Source of the DNA: a virus
Length of the DNA stretch: 21,037 bases
Reading direction: 5' to 3' (one strand)
IMG/VR virus record: IMGVR_UViG_3300021061_000053
Location: 1-21,037 of that record
Position numbers and translations under genes: made by a program. The notes below the pieces were generated by a model. The model saw only the letters and a program-made list of their open reading frames with translations. It made no database searches and was not told the origin of the DNA. Positions 1-6,936 of the stretch are shown piece by piece; the stretch's first letter is position 1, and each line of letters starts with the position of its first letter.

Positions 1-1290
1 AGACCAGCAGAAATTCCCTCCCATCATTGAATGCTTACGTCCTATCTTAGTTGGTTTGCAGTAGTAGTAATCTCGTCCTTCTACGTTGCGAGTTTTAAGC
101 TCTATGGCTGGCGCATCGTTGCTTTCCTCTGACACTTCGGGTATACCTTCACCAACCAGAGTTAAGCTAGAAAACTTGCTGCTAACACCTCCAGCAGTAC
201 AATCAAAGCTATCAGACCTTAGCACGTCAACCATCAGTCCTTTCCTCTTTGGTTGAATAACTACGGGTTCGATAACTGGAGCATCAGTTATGATTTGGTA
301 GTTAAACACCCCTACAATTGCTGGCATCTCTTCTTCTATCTTGGTAACTGCTACGGCTTTATTAGAGGGTATCTTGAGGTTGATAGAAGGTGGTACTAAG
401 GCAACGTATCGAGCATACTTGTGACCTTGAGGATCAACTAAGATTGTTTCTCGGTTTGGCGCTGATACCGCAACGCAGAGGGTGCATTCAACTTCTTTCC
501 CGTTTATTGTTACCCTGTCACAGCCGCCCTTACCAGCTATCCAGGAGTAATGTGTCATTAGATTATTGGTAAAGCGATCATAGTTGGTGGTAGATAACTC
601 AATCCATTCTGTAACTTTACATTGTTCAGTATAAGATTCCCCCTTTAGAACCTGTACTTGATACTCTTCCAGTGTGTTGTTTTTGTTAATGTTGGCGAAT
701 GTTCCTTCAACTGAGAACGAAACTTTGGTAATTTTCTCAGGTTGAATTTCTTTTGCGGCGTTTAGAGCTTCTTGTGCTTTAAATTCTGCTTTCTCTAGTT
801 TTTCTTTGTTTGCAAATTCCTTTTCGCGTCTTTCAGCTTCTGTTTGAGTTTTGACGGAAGCAAAACTATTATATTTTCTAGCTAAACTTGCATACTTGTA
901 AACCTCGTTAATGTCGTTACCACTAAAGTATGCGTTGCCTTTGCTGGTTGCCTCTATTGTCACTCCGTCATTCTTAGCGTCGGTATAATAGCCTTTCACA
1001 TACTCCAAAACTTCTTCCAAGTATTCTTTGGTGAATAAGCGATTTGTGTGGATGAAGTTTAATCGAGTTTCTACAATCTCCCCATTAAAGTTAACGGGTA
1101 GTCTTGAATTGTTCGCATATCCTCGGTATTGCTCAACAATCTCTACTATTTCAGCTTCGCTCGCGCCATCTGTCCAATCAATCTCGATGGTGTAGAAGTC
1201 AGAACGTACTGAAAATTTAATGGATGGATAAAGAGCTTTTAGGTCTTTGCGTACTTGCTTGGCAACTTCTTTACATTCTACTAGGCGCAT
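1..1290 (-). CDS. Partial LPD29-like phage protein, C-terminus off the window
   Basis: An uninterrupted minus-strand frame starts at the ATG at 1290 and is still open at base 1, giving 430 visible residues. The first 60 residues resemble the large polyvalent protein-associated domain LPD29, known from polyvalent proteins of phages and conjugative elements: a basic helix (KQVRKDLKAL), then KFSVRS, then a strand ending in WTDG and an acidic helix. A charged, probably helical stretch rich in K, E and A follows at about residues 157-195, then a region with several cysteines and no family I recognise. The start is supported by GAGAGGAAA just upstream and by a promoter copy at 1323-1354. The role is unknown. 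The N-terminal assignment is from memory of the motif and is fairly likely; the coding call itself is very firm. Confidence 0.85.
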   Translation of the reverse strand, partial: MRLVECKEVAKQVRKDLKALYPSIKFSVRSDFYTIEIDWTDGASEAEIVEIVEQYRGYANNSRLPVNFNGEIVETRLNFIHTNRLFTKEYLEEVLEYVKGYYTDAKNDGVTIEATSKGNAYFSGNDINEVYKYASLARKYNSFASVKTQTEAERREKEFANKEKLEKAEFKAQEALNAAKEIQPEKITKVSFSVEGTFANINKNNTLEEYQVQVLKGESYTEQCKVTEWIELSTTNYDRFTNNLMTHYSWIAGKGGCDRVTINGKEVECTLCVAVSAPNRETILVDPQGHKYARYVALVPPSINLKIPSNKAVAVTKIEEEMPAIVGVFNYQIITDAPVIEPVVIQPKRKGLMVDVLRSDSFDCTAGGVSSKFSSLTLVGEGIPEVSEESNDAPAIELKTRNVEGRDYYYCKPTKIGRKHSMMGGNFCWS

Positions 1291-1322
1291 CTGGTTTTTC
1301 CTCTCTTTGTTTCCTCTAAAAT

Positions 1323-1354
1323 CATTATCACCTACTAGATTATAATTTGTCAAG
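1323..1354 (-). promoter_or_regulatory. Repeated phage promoter element, copy A
   Basis: On the minus strand this reads TTGACA, an 18-base spacer, then GATAAT, a close match to a sigma-70 promoter, about 34 bases before the start of the 1290 gene. The same 32-base element recurs at 1736, 4789 and 6214, and even the spacer (AATTATA at one end, AGGTG at the other) is largely kept. Conservation beyond the two boxes suggests a shared regulator as well as shared polymerase recognition. Confidence 0.8.
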
Positions 1355-1355
1355 T

Positions 1356-1382
1356 TAAATTAGAAAATTATTTTCTAATTTA
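1356..1382. repeat. 27-base perfect inverted repeat, candidate operator
   Basis: Arms of 13 bases (TAAATTAGAAAAT and its exact complement) flank a single central base. The repeat begins two bases upstream of the TTGACA box of promoter copy A. It lacks the GC-rich stem and T-run of a terminator, so an operator for a dimeric regulator is the better reading. A degenerate version (CTAAACTAGAAAATAA) sits at the same place beside copy B. Confidence 0.6.
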
Positions 1383-1394
1383 GTACACAGACAT

Positions 1395-1419
1395 TAAAAA
1401 AGCCCTCTGGGTGAGGGCT
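1395..1419 (-). terminator. Intrinsic terminator after the 86-residue gene
   Basis: AGCCCTC (1401-1407) pairs with GAGGGCT (1413-1419) around a 5-base loop. On the minus strand the stem is followed by six T. It lies 22 bases beyond the end of the 1441-1701 gene and insulates it from promoter copy A. Confidence 0.85.
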
Positions 1420-1440
1420 TCGGCTTATCTTGTGGCTTGT

Positions 1441-1701
1441 TTACCAGGGGTTGCAGATTTCAATCACGATTCGCTTTTCCTGAACACCCTTAACTGGAAA
1501 GCAAAGGTTATCGGTTTCGATGTGAGCATCAGCATCAACAAAATTACCTAGCTCGTCCAAGGTTATTGATCCTACAACGTTGGCTTGCATAGGGTTTACA
1601 ATTCCCAAATAATCAGATAATTTACACAGACTGTAATAGCTAAGTGTTTTGACTAATTCTTTGGTGATTTTGTGGGTTAATGTTGCGGTTGTGGTAGTCA
1701 T
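1441..1701 (-). CDS. Small protein of unknown function (86 residues)
   Basis: I do not recognise this protein. It starts with a threonine-rich MTTTT segment, continues with an amphipathic helical stretch (KITKELVKTLSYYSLCKLSDYL) and ends with a strand-rich half carrying acidic residues (DADAHIETD) and three cysteines. No signal peptide or membrane segment is seen. It is a single-gene transcription unit: promoter copy B lies 35 bases upstream, GAGAGGAAA precedes the ATG, and a strong terminator follows at 1395-1419. Sharing its promoter type with the genes at 1290, 4759 and 6183 suggests these four are expressed at the same time, probably early after infection. That timing is inference. Confidence 0.75.
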   Translation of the reverse strand: MTTTTATLTHKITKELVKTLSYYSLCKLSDYLGIVNPMQANVVGSITLDELGNFVDADAHIETDNLCFPVKGVQEKRIVIEICNPW

Positions 1702-1735
1702 CTTGTGTTTCCTCTCGTTTTCTGCTCTCTAAAAT

Positions 1736-1767
1736 CATTATCACCTACTACTTTATAATTTGTCAAG
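1736..1767 (-). promoter_or_regulatory. Repeated phage promoter element, copy B
   Basis: Minus-strand TTGACA (1761-1766) and GATAAT (1737-1742) are separated by 18 bases. It differs from copy A at only a few spacer positions. The leader that follows (GATTTTAGAG, then GAGAGGAAA) is also close to that of copy A, so the conserved unit extends from the promoter into the 5' untranslated region. Confidence 0.8.
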
Positions 1768-1797
1768 CTAAACTAGAAAATAACTTATAGTCTACTT

Positions 1798-3693
1798 TTA
1801 AACGAAGTTAAACCATGAGGAATAGTATTGATCGCCAGTCAATTGCAGGTAGAACGCCACCTCAGCAAACATGAAGGCATAGTATATATCGTCATTGTGA
1901 TCAGCGGCTCTGTTCCACTGACCGTTGCTTGAGTCATAACTCAAAGATGTGAGATGACGAATCGGGCTTAACTCTGTGGGATTGTTTACCCAGCGTTCCC
2001 AGTCTAAAGGCAGTCTTACAAGTGGGTAGCCATCGCTGTGCTTTTGGATAAAGATATTCTTAACGGCTCTGAGGAAGCGATCGTTCCTTATCCCATAGCA
2101 ATCAAACTCCTCACCACCGTCATGCACTTTTATAGCTTTGATAGCATCTTTCTGTTTTGGCTTCTGATCTGCTAGATTCCAGCCTATATCCCTTGCTAGC
2201 TCGGCTGCGGCACTAATACTAGGCTCGTTGTCAATAATCCCGCCTCTGCAATTAAATAACTCTAGCTTTTGGGATATTTGTGATCGCTGAATAGCGCCAG
2301 CATATTGAACCAGTCTTAAAGTGCGGCTCAACACTTCCTCAACTTTCATCTTCTCCCAGCCTGAAGGCAAGACAAACTCAGCTACACATAGGAAGTCAAA
2401 GCTTCTCCCCTGGTCAACGCCACCTAATATCCACCGATCTTGAGATGTATGGATCTCTGGTTCTGGTGCATAGATGGCGCGTTTAATTTGATTAATACTG
2501 AGGCTTGCATCTTCACCTTGAGAAGGAAGTCCTAAGCGTTGTTGTTGCCAGTCAGCAGGGTTAGAGCTATCTAATCCCCCTTGGACTATTTCAGCAGCTA
2601 GATTGAGAGTAGATTCTCTCAGCAGTGGGGAAAGAGTTATACCAACTTTGTAGCGCTTGCCGTTTGGATTATCAAAGTTATCTAGGAAATTTATAAGCTT
2701 AACTCCAGTATGGAGGCAGACAAAGTAAGCATTTATTCTTACATCAGTGTTTAGTTCAGCTTTACAATGGCTGCAAGCAAAATAGGCGCTTCCTACGGGA
2801 TCTTCACTATCTTTATGGTGCCATTCTTCAGGCTTGCCACTTTCTGATAAATATTTAAGTTCAGTTTCGCCAGATTCATTAACTTTCTGGTTTGGCACGA
2901 GCAACGCGCCAAATGGATGAAGAGGGGTGGATTTGTGGCAGTTAGGACAACTTACGTGGGGATAGAAGTGATGGTCTGCTCTTTCTATTTCCTCTTCTAT
3001 CCCGATGCCACTACCAGGTGTTCCAAGCAATCTAATGGGGTGAGAAGTTAATCTGCCAGCATCTAGACGGCGATAAACCGGATCTGCTGCACCTGGGGGG
3101 TATTGCGATCGCTCATCGCAAAAAGCTAAATCAACTGAAAAAGAAACAATACTTGACCCTGCTGCTGCTCTGCCATCTGTGCTGCTCTTACTTTTCCCCA
3201 CATAAGAAAAGATCCCTGTACCGCCCTTAACCTGGATTAGTCGGTTGTTGCGGCTCCCCTCGTTAGTTTTGAGCGTTACCCCCCGTCTTTCCATCCAAGA
3301 TGCAAACAAAGGTTTAAACTGAATCGGAACCATCCGATTGAGAGCCGTTTCCTGAGCAAAGACGTAAAGCACATTTAATCGGCATTCAACAACGAGCCAA
3401 ACCTGTAATAGAGCGTGAAGTAAGCTTTTCCCAATTTGAGCACTGCCCGATGTGTAGGTTTCAGCGATGCGAGTATCAGCAATCAGTCTGGCGTATTCTT
3501 CAAGCCACGGTCTAACTTTGAGCGGTTCTCCTTTCTCGTTGGTTCCATACTTTTTGATGTCTTCAACGAACTGTAGAGCAGCTTCACCCGATTCTAATTT
3601 TTGTATAAAGTCATTACGACTTTGAGTAATGTCTAAATTATTTGATTTTTTATCTCTAGCTTTTCTCCTAGCGAATTGCTTAACTGAAGTCAT
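1798..3693 (-). CDS. terL: Phage terminase large subunit, GpA family
   Basis: This is the ATP-driven motor and nuclease that cuts phage DNA and pumps it into the empty capsid. The N-terminal ATPase shows a GpA-type Walker A, SGSAQIGKS (residues 82-90), and a Walker B ending in FCDE (D193, E194). Two CxxC pairs (C249/C252 and C307/C310) form the zinc knuckle typical of the family. The C-terminal nuclease has candidate metal-binding acids at D427 (GGVDQGR), D488 (GIIDNE) and D601/D602 (HNDDIYYAF). At 631 residues it has the usual length and looks intact. AAGGA precedes the ATG. The gene is transcribed away from the plus-strand gene at 3750 across a 56-base gap. No terminator separates its end from promoter copy B. 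The terS-like gene is on the other strand about 1.2 kb away, which is unusual. Confidence 0.95.
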   Translation of the reverse strand: MTSVKQFARRKARDKKSNNLDITQSRNDFIQKLESGEAALQFVEDIKKYGTNEKGEPLKVRPWLEEYARLIADTRIAETYTSGSAQIGKSLLHALLQVWLVVECRLNVLYVFAQETALNRMVPIQFKPLFASWMERRGVTLKTNEGSRNNRLIQVKGGTGIFSYVGKSKSSTDGRAAAGSSIVSFSVDLAFCDERSQYPPGAADPVYRRLDAGRLTSHPIRLLGTPGSGIGIEEEIERADHHFYPHVSCPNCHKSTPLHPFGALLVPNQKVNESGETELKYLSESGKPEEWHHKDSEDPVGSAYFACSHCKAELNTDVRINAYFVCLHTGVKLINFLDNFDNPNGKRYKVGITLSPLLRESTLNLAAEIVQGGLDSSNPADWQQQRLGLPSQGEDASLSINQIKRAIYAPEPEIHTSQDRWILGGVDQGRSFDFLCVAEFVLPSGWEKMKVEEVLSRTLRLVQYAGAIQRSQISQKLELFNCRGGIIDNEPSISAAAELARDIGWNLADQKPKQKDAIKAIKVHDGGEEFDCYGIRNDRFLRAVKNIFIQKHSDGYPLVRLPLDWERWVNNPTELSPIRHLTSLSYDSSNGQWNRAADHNDDIYYAFMFAEVAFYLQLTGDQYYSSWFNFV

Positions 3694-3749
3694 AAGGTTT
3701 TTCCTTCAGTTTGGCTGTATTCTAGGTAGAAGACACCGGAGGAGACACT

Positions 3750-4259
3750 ATGAAAATCAAGGATTTACTAGATCGGTACAACCTCAAAACCCGTCAAGCA
3801 CTATATGATCGTTTAAAGGCACTGGACATAGAACTAGACAAAGATGAGCGAGGGCATAATGTCGCTACAGAATACCATGTGGAGATGTTAGACCAGCTAG
3901 ATGAACATTTAAAAGCTGGTGGTATTATGAGTAACTTTACGCCAGTATCAGAAGTAATGGTGGACACAACGCTTGACACTCTCCCGTCCTTACCCCCTGC
4001 CCCTACTCTCATCACGCTACTAGACAGAGTATTAGACAGGGTTACACCAAAAGACCCGTTGAGCCATCACACCCACTTAGAGAGGGCTTCTGCTATGTCG
4101 TGGGAACTGTCTACCAGCGAGGTTAGAGAGTTGATAGGGGTGAAGCCTAGAGGATCAGAGTATATGCGTGGCTGTTGGGTGTTTCAAAGAATAAAATCCC
4201 CCCAAGGCTTCAAGAGGATAGGCAATGAAGCAGCTTGGAGGGTTTATAAAGTCCAATAA
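3750..4259 (+). CDS. Putative helix-turn-helix DNA-binding protein
   Basis: The 169-residue protein opens with a likely helix-turn-helix (residues about 2-35): MKIKDLLDRYNL, a turn at KTRQ, then a recognition helix ALYDRLKALD. A proline-rich linker (residues about 83-97) leads to a C-terminal half in which STSEVRELIGVKP (residues about 116-129) may form a second helix-turn-helix before a small basic domain ending in AAWRVYKV. GGAGGAG seven bases before the ATG is an excellent ribosome-binding site. It is divergent from terL and its stop overlaps the start of a bidirectional terminator. It could be a regulator or a packaging-related DNA-binding protein. Function is inferred from the fold only. 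Confidence 0.8.
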   Translation: MKIKDLLDRYNLKTRQALYDRLKALDIELDKDERGHNVATEYHVEMLDQLDEHLKAGGIMSNFTPVSEVMVDTTLDTLPSLPPAPTLITLLDRVLDRVTPKDPLSHHTHLERASAMSWELSTSEVRELIGVKPRGSEYMRGCWVFQRIKSPQGFKRIGNEAAWRVYKVQ

Positions 4260-4282
4260 AAAGCACCCTATTGAGGTGCTTT
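4260..4282. terminator. Bidirectional terminator between convergent genes
   Basis: AAAGCACC (4260-4267) pairs with GGTGCTTT (4275-4282) around 7 bases. The minus-strand side ends in a T-run and the plus-strand side in TTTGGTTTC, so it can stop transcription from both the 3750 and the 4759 genes, which converge here. Confidence 0.8.
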
Positions 4283-4303
4283 GGTTTCATCTATGGGTTG
4301 TTA

Positions 4304-4759
4304 TTATTCCATCGATTCTAGTTCTTTTATCAAGTGCAGAGCATCCATAAACTGACATTTTGCTATGTAATGTTCTAGTATCCAGCCTGGTAGTTCTGCA
4401 CGATGTTTGATTTCTGATTTAGCAATTTGGTTGCCTAGTGTGATCGCGTCCTCAAGACTTACACCATTATTAATTAAGTTTTCAACAGCTAAAATAATAT
4501 TACTGTTTAAAGCTATAGCGATTGCGGTGTTCTTGGTTACGGGATTATTTCCATCTTCTGGTGTTTGGTTGCAGATCTGATTTAGTAGGTATTTGTGAGC
4601 GATGCTTTTAGAGAATACTTTTCTAATGTCTTTGATGCTATTTAGTTCACTTCGGATGCTTAACCCATTGGTTGTGTATACCATGTAACCATTTACGGGA
4701 TAACCAGGATATTTTTCAACTTTCTTAATCGACTTGATTTGTTGTATTGCTGTGGTCAT
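4304..4759 (-). CDS. Unknown protein (151 residues)
   Basis: I do not recognise this family. The sequence looks globular: a strand-rich first third (PGYPVNGYMVYTTNGLSIRS) followed by helices, with a stretch NSNIILAVENLINNGVSLEDAITLGNQIAKSEIKH that looks like a small helical domain. No metal motif, signal peptide or membrane helix is visible. The start is supported by GGGAAGAGAG directly before the ATG and by promoter copy C 30 bases upstream. It is the third gene of the four-member promoter group. Its end lies 22 bases before the shared terminator at 4260. Confidence 0.8.
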   Translation of the reverse strand: MTTAIQQIKSIKKVEKYPGYPVNGYMVYTTNGLSIRSELNSIKDIRKVFSKSIAHKYLLNQICNQTPEDGNNPVTKNTAIAIALNSNIILAVENLINNGVSLEDAITLGNQIAKSEIKHRAELPGWILEHYIAKCQFMDALHLIKELESME

Positions 4760-4788
4760 CTCTCTTCCCCATTTTCTCTCAACAATTT

Positions 4789-4820
4789 CATTATCACCTA
4801 CCTAACTATAATTTGTCAAC
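4789..4820 (-). promoter_or_regulatory. Repeated phage promoter element, copy C
   Basis: Minus-strand TTGACA (4814-4819) and GATAAT (4790-4795) have an 18-base spacer. This is the most diverged copy, changed mainly in the middle of the spacer. Its leader (GAAATTGTTGAGAG) matches that of copy D. It lies in the intergenic region shared with the divergent terS-like gene. Confidence 0.78.
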
Positions 4821-4867
4821 CCTTAAATATAAAAATCTATCAAACTGTAAATAAAACTATAATCACT

Positions 4868-5317
4868 ATGATCGGCAACTCCTATAAATACACCCCAGAA
4901 CTAAAGCAAAAACTCTGCAAACTCTTACGGGAAGGGAACTTCGTTAAAACCGCTTGTGATGCTGTTGGCATTTCCACCCCCACCTACTACCTGTGGCAGA
5001 AGGAGAGTGAAGAAGGCAACCCAACCTTTAAAGACTTCGCTCATGATGTGAAGAAGGCGATCGCTGATGCTGAAACTGAAGTTGTTGGCATTCTCAAGCA
5101 ATTGGCGCTAGGTGATGAAGAAGATCCGCCAGATTTCAGAGCTATTCAGTTTTACCTAACTCGCCGCCATCCACACTGGAACGAGAACAAACGCATTGAG
5201 ATTGAGGTCAATGACAAGATGGAAGAAATCTTCGATAAAATTCAAGGCGTGTTACCAGAAGAATATTATAATGCAGTTCTCTCCACGCTTGGCGAGATGG
5301 ATGAAGAGGATGAATAA
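4868..5317 (+). CDS. terS: Terminase small subunit-like DNA-binding protein
   Basis: The 149-residue protein carries a helix-turn-helix near the N-terminus (residues about 24-45: FVKTACDAVGISTPTYYLWQ), a helical middle (KKAIADAETEVVGILKQLA) and an acidic C-terminus ending EMDEEDE. This matches phage terminase small subunits, which bind the packaging site and hand DNA to TerL. I chose the ATG at 4868 because the longer open frame back to 4739 runs through promoter copy C and gives a low-complexity hydrophobic peptide. No Shine-Dalgarno is seen; TATAAT at 4858-4863 lies only four bases before the ATG, so a leaderless message is possible. A related HTH protein of other function cannot be excluded. 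Confidence 0.75.
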   Translation: MIGNSYKYTPELKQKLCKLLREGNFVKTACDAVGISTPTYYLWQKESEEGNPTFKDFAHDVKKAIADAETEVVGILKQLALGDEEDPPDFRAIQFYLTRRHPHWNENKRIEIEVNDKMEEIFDKIQGVLPEEYYNAVLSTLGEMDEEDE

Positions 5318-5318
5318 T

Positions 5319-5342
5319 GAAAAAGCCCTCTATTTGAGGGCT
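5319..5342. terminator. Terminator between terS-like and the 5363 gene
   Basis: AGCCCTC (5324-5330) and GAGGGCT (5336-5342) pair around 5 bases. The T-run is best on the minus strand, ending the 6183-to-5363 unit. The plus side (GGTCTATTTTATTT) may also end terS transcription. The stem is identical to that of the terminator at 1401. Confidence 0.8.
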
Positions 5343-5362
5343 GGTCTATTTTATTTAATTCC

Positions 5363-5593
5363 TTATTCCAAATTTCCACTGGCTTTCAATTCATAGACCA
5401 TAGACCAAAACTCTTGTAGACTATTTGCGAGATCCGTTGTTTTTTCGTCTAGCTTTTCTACTTCCACCCAGTTAATCCAAACATCTACAAGATCATCACT
5501 TTGATCTTCTAACCATCGCTTATAAGCCTCTTTAAAAAAGCTAGGTATCTGCGATTCTAGATGGTTTTGAAGTGTCTTAAATGATGTTTCCAT
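5363..5593 (-). CDS. Small acidic unknown protein (76 residues)
   Basis: I do not recognise it. The protein is helical and acidic, with tryptophans spaced through it (KRWLEDQ, VDVWINWVEVEKLDE, EFWSMVYELK), which suggests a small helical bundle or a protein-binding partner. It is the last gene of a three-gene minus-strand unit and its start overlaps the end of the zinc-ribbon gene by 37 bases in another frame, so the two are probably translationally coupled. GGAGAG lies about ten bases before the ATG. The terminator at 5319-5342 follows its stop. Confidence 0.7.
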   Translation of the reverse strand: METSFKTLQNHLESQIPSFFKEAYKRWLEDQSDDLVDVWINWVEVEKLDEKTTDLANSLQEFWSMVYELKASGNLE

Positions 5594-5751
5594 TGTTTCT
5601 CTACTCTCCTATTGGTAAATCTTCTATTGCAGTCTTTGCACAGATAGCGTTGGTCACTAAATCGGCTTCTGCCATTTCTTACAATTTCGTCTGAGTTGCA
5701 GTCTGGACATACACCAGACTCTAGGATTATATATGGATCTACTGGTCTCAT
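5557..5751 (-). CDS. Zinc-ribbon protein, InsA-like fold (64 residues)
   Basis: Two CxxC pairs, CPDC at residues 15-18 and CKDC at 38-41, are separated by 19 residues that include RNGRSRFSDQRYLC. This spacing and the following NRRF resemble the transposase-type zinc ribbon of IS1 InsA and related DNA-binding ribbons. No transposase catalytic partner is nearby, so it is more likely a free-standing DNA- or RNA-binding protein than an IS remnant. Its ATG follows the TAA of the upstream gene with no gap (TAA-ATG), implying translational coupling. The C-terminus is basic and histidine-rich (KQWKHHLRH). Confidence 0.75.
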   Translation of the reverse strand: MRPVDPYIILESGVCPDCNSDEIVRNGRSRFSDQRYLCKDCNRRFTNRRVEKQWKHHLRHFKTI

Positions 5752-6183
5752 TTAAATAACGTTATAGTGTTGATAAAATTCTGTTACAGAATTAAAAGGT
5801 TTGTCGGTCACATCTACTTTGATAAATCGGTATTCCCAAATCATCTTGTTTAGCTTACGTTGTATACCAGTTAAAGTTTTGCATTCATACATCACTTTAT
5901 TGTTTCTGCTGAGAATTTGATACTTACCTTCGTTTTTATCTACTTGCCAGTCATATTCTTGCGCTTTAGCGTGTAGGTCTGCTCTTTTTGGTTGTCTGGC
6001 TGGTTTCTTAACCTTTACCATCCACACTAGAGTGACAAGCTCAGAACCTTCGAGGTAGTTCATTTCTACTTTTGGGTATCCACATTCATCCTTAATTACA
6101 TCTTTTTCGTTAAGTACCAACACATCAAAGATAAAGTCTGTAACTTGTTCGTGGGTTCCGGTAATTGCTTTGTACTTAATCAT
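5752..6183 (-). CDS. Unknown protein (143 residues), start reassigned to 6183
   Basis: The open frame extends to 6222, but that start would lie inside promoter copy D (its GATAAT is at 6215-6220). The ATG at 6183 follows a GAGAGGAAAG leader and keeps the same promoter-to-start distance as the other three copies, so I place the start there. The protein begins MIKYKAITGTHEQV, has a strand-rich first half, a basic linker (KKPARQPKRADLHAKAQEYDW) and an ending with WEYRFIKVDV. I know no family for it. It heads the unit 5752-5557-5363. Confidence 0.78.
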   Translation of the reverse strand: MIKYKAITGTHEQVTDFIFDVLVLNEKDVIKDECGYPKVEMNYLEGSELVTLVWMVKVKKPARQPKRADLHAKAQEYDWQVDKNEGKYQILSRNNKVMYECKTLTGIQRKLNKMIWEYRFIKVDVTDKPFNSVTEFYQHYNVI

Positions 6184-6213
6184 CTCTTTCTTCTTCTTTC
6201 CTCTCAACAATTC

Positions 6214-6245
6214 CATTATCACCTACTAGATTATAATTTGTCAAG
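6214..6245 (-). promoter_or_regulatory. Repeated phage promoter element, copy D
   Basis: Minus-strand TTGACA and GATAAT (6215-6220) are separated by 18 bases. All 32 bases are identical to copy A. The downstream leader (GAATTGTTGAGAGGAAA) matches copy C. It drives the three-gene unit that starts at 6183. Confidence 0.8.
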
Positions 6246-6265
6246 CTTTTTTATAATTTAGTTTA

Positions 6266-6288
6266 AAAGCCTTATCTAGCAAGGCTTT
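6266..6288 (-). terminator. Terminator after the coiled-coil membrane gene
   Basis: AAAGCCTT (6266-6273) pairs with AAGGCTTT (6281-6288) around 7 bases. On the minus strand it is followed by a short T-run (CTTTTAAAC). It ends the 6325-6810 transcript before promoter copy D. Confidence 0.65.
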
Positions 6289-6324
6289 CAGGTTTTAATG
6301 TAAGGAAAGGATTATTTACGCACT

Positions 6325-6810
6325 TCAATTTCGAGGTGTTGGTGAAGGTTTGAGTTCACCTAACTGATTTGTGGGTGTTTGCTGGATTGTCCTGACTTTA
6401 CCGATAAATCCATCAGCAAAAATAGCAAACCCATAACCCACAGCTGCAAATGTGGCGATCGCTATACCCTGCCACAGCAACTTGTTAAGGTTTTCAGAGA
6501 TTCCATTTTCTCTATTCTCAGTCCTGGTCTTCCATGCCTCCACCACCTCAACGCGAGTATTCAAATTATCTATAAATTTTTGGTTGGTTGTCATATTAGT
6601 CCTAAGCGTGTCAACGTCGTTCCTCACCCGTGGCACTTCTTCTAGCCCCTTTTGGATTTTCAAGAACTCCATCTGATTTTGTTGTTGCTGTTCTAGAATT
6701 TTAGTGAGATTAACCTTAATCTCGTGTATGTCCGACTCTGTGTTGGTCAACTTTACTGCTACTTCGCCTAGAACGCGAAATATCTCCCTCTCATCATTCT
6801 CTATAGCCAT
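6325..6810 (-). CDS. Coiled-coil protein with one C-terminal membrane helix
   Basis: The 161-residue protein has a long heptad-like region (residues about 15-108, rich in L, I, V, E, K and Q) followed by a single hydrophobic helix (residues 111-133, LLWQGIAIATFAAVGYGFAI) and a short proline-rich tail. This layout resembles DUF-type phage and bacterial proteins with a coiled coil plus a membrane anchor, some of them encoded beside lysis genes. A holin or spanin-like role is possible but not shown; the single helix at the C-terminal end argues against a classical holin. AGAGGA precedes the ATG. A terminator follows at 6266-6288. It stands alone between promoter copy D and the divergent plus-strand gene at 6937. 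Confidence 0.75.
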   Translation of the reverse strand: MAIENDEREIFRVLGEVAVKLTNTESDIHEIKVNLTKILEQQQQNQMEFLKIQKGLEEVPRVRNDVDTLRTNMTTNQKFIDNLNTRVEVVEAWKTRTENRENGISENLNKLLWQGIAIATFAAVGYGFAIFADGFIGKVRTIQQTPTNQLGELKPSPTPRN

Positions 6811-6875
6811 TTTAAAAAATCCTCTTTTTTAAAGTTAGTTTTTAAGCTTCGCTTTTATACACACAGTTTGATCTA

Positions 6876-6903
6876 TTGGGATTGAGACTTTAAACCGTAT
6901 AGA
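6876..6903 (+). promoter_or_regulatory. Candidate promoter of the 6937 gene
   Basis: TTGGGA (6876-6881) and TATAGA (6898-6903) are 16 bases apart on the plus strand, about 33 bases before the ATG. Matches are moderate. Confidence 0.4.
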
Positions 6904-6936
6904 ATAGAGGGAGAGAGGTTAAAACCCGTACACAAC

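Noticed and set aside
390-572. 60-codon plus-strand ORF
   Set aside because: It lies antisense within the 430-codon partial gene, has no ribosome-binding site and an unusual leucine- and arginine-rich composition.
4739-4867. N-terminal extension of the terS-like protein by 43 residues
   Set aside because: It would run through promoter copy C and encode an unstructured hydrophobic stretch unlike small terminases. The ATG at 4868 fits the family better.
6184-6222. N-terminal extension (13 residues) of the 5752 protein
   Set aside because: The start would overlap the -10 box of promoter copy D, so the codons would not be transcribed from that promoter.
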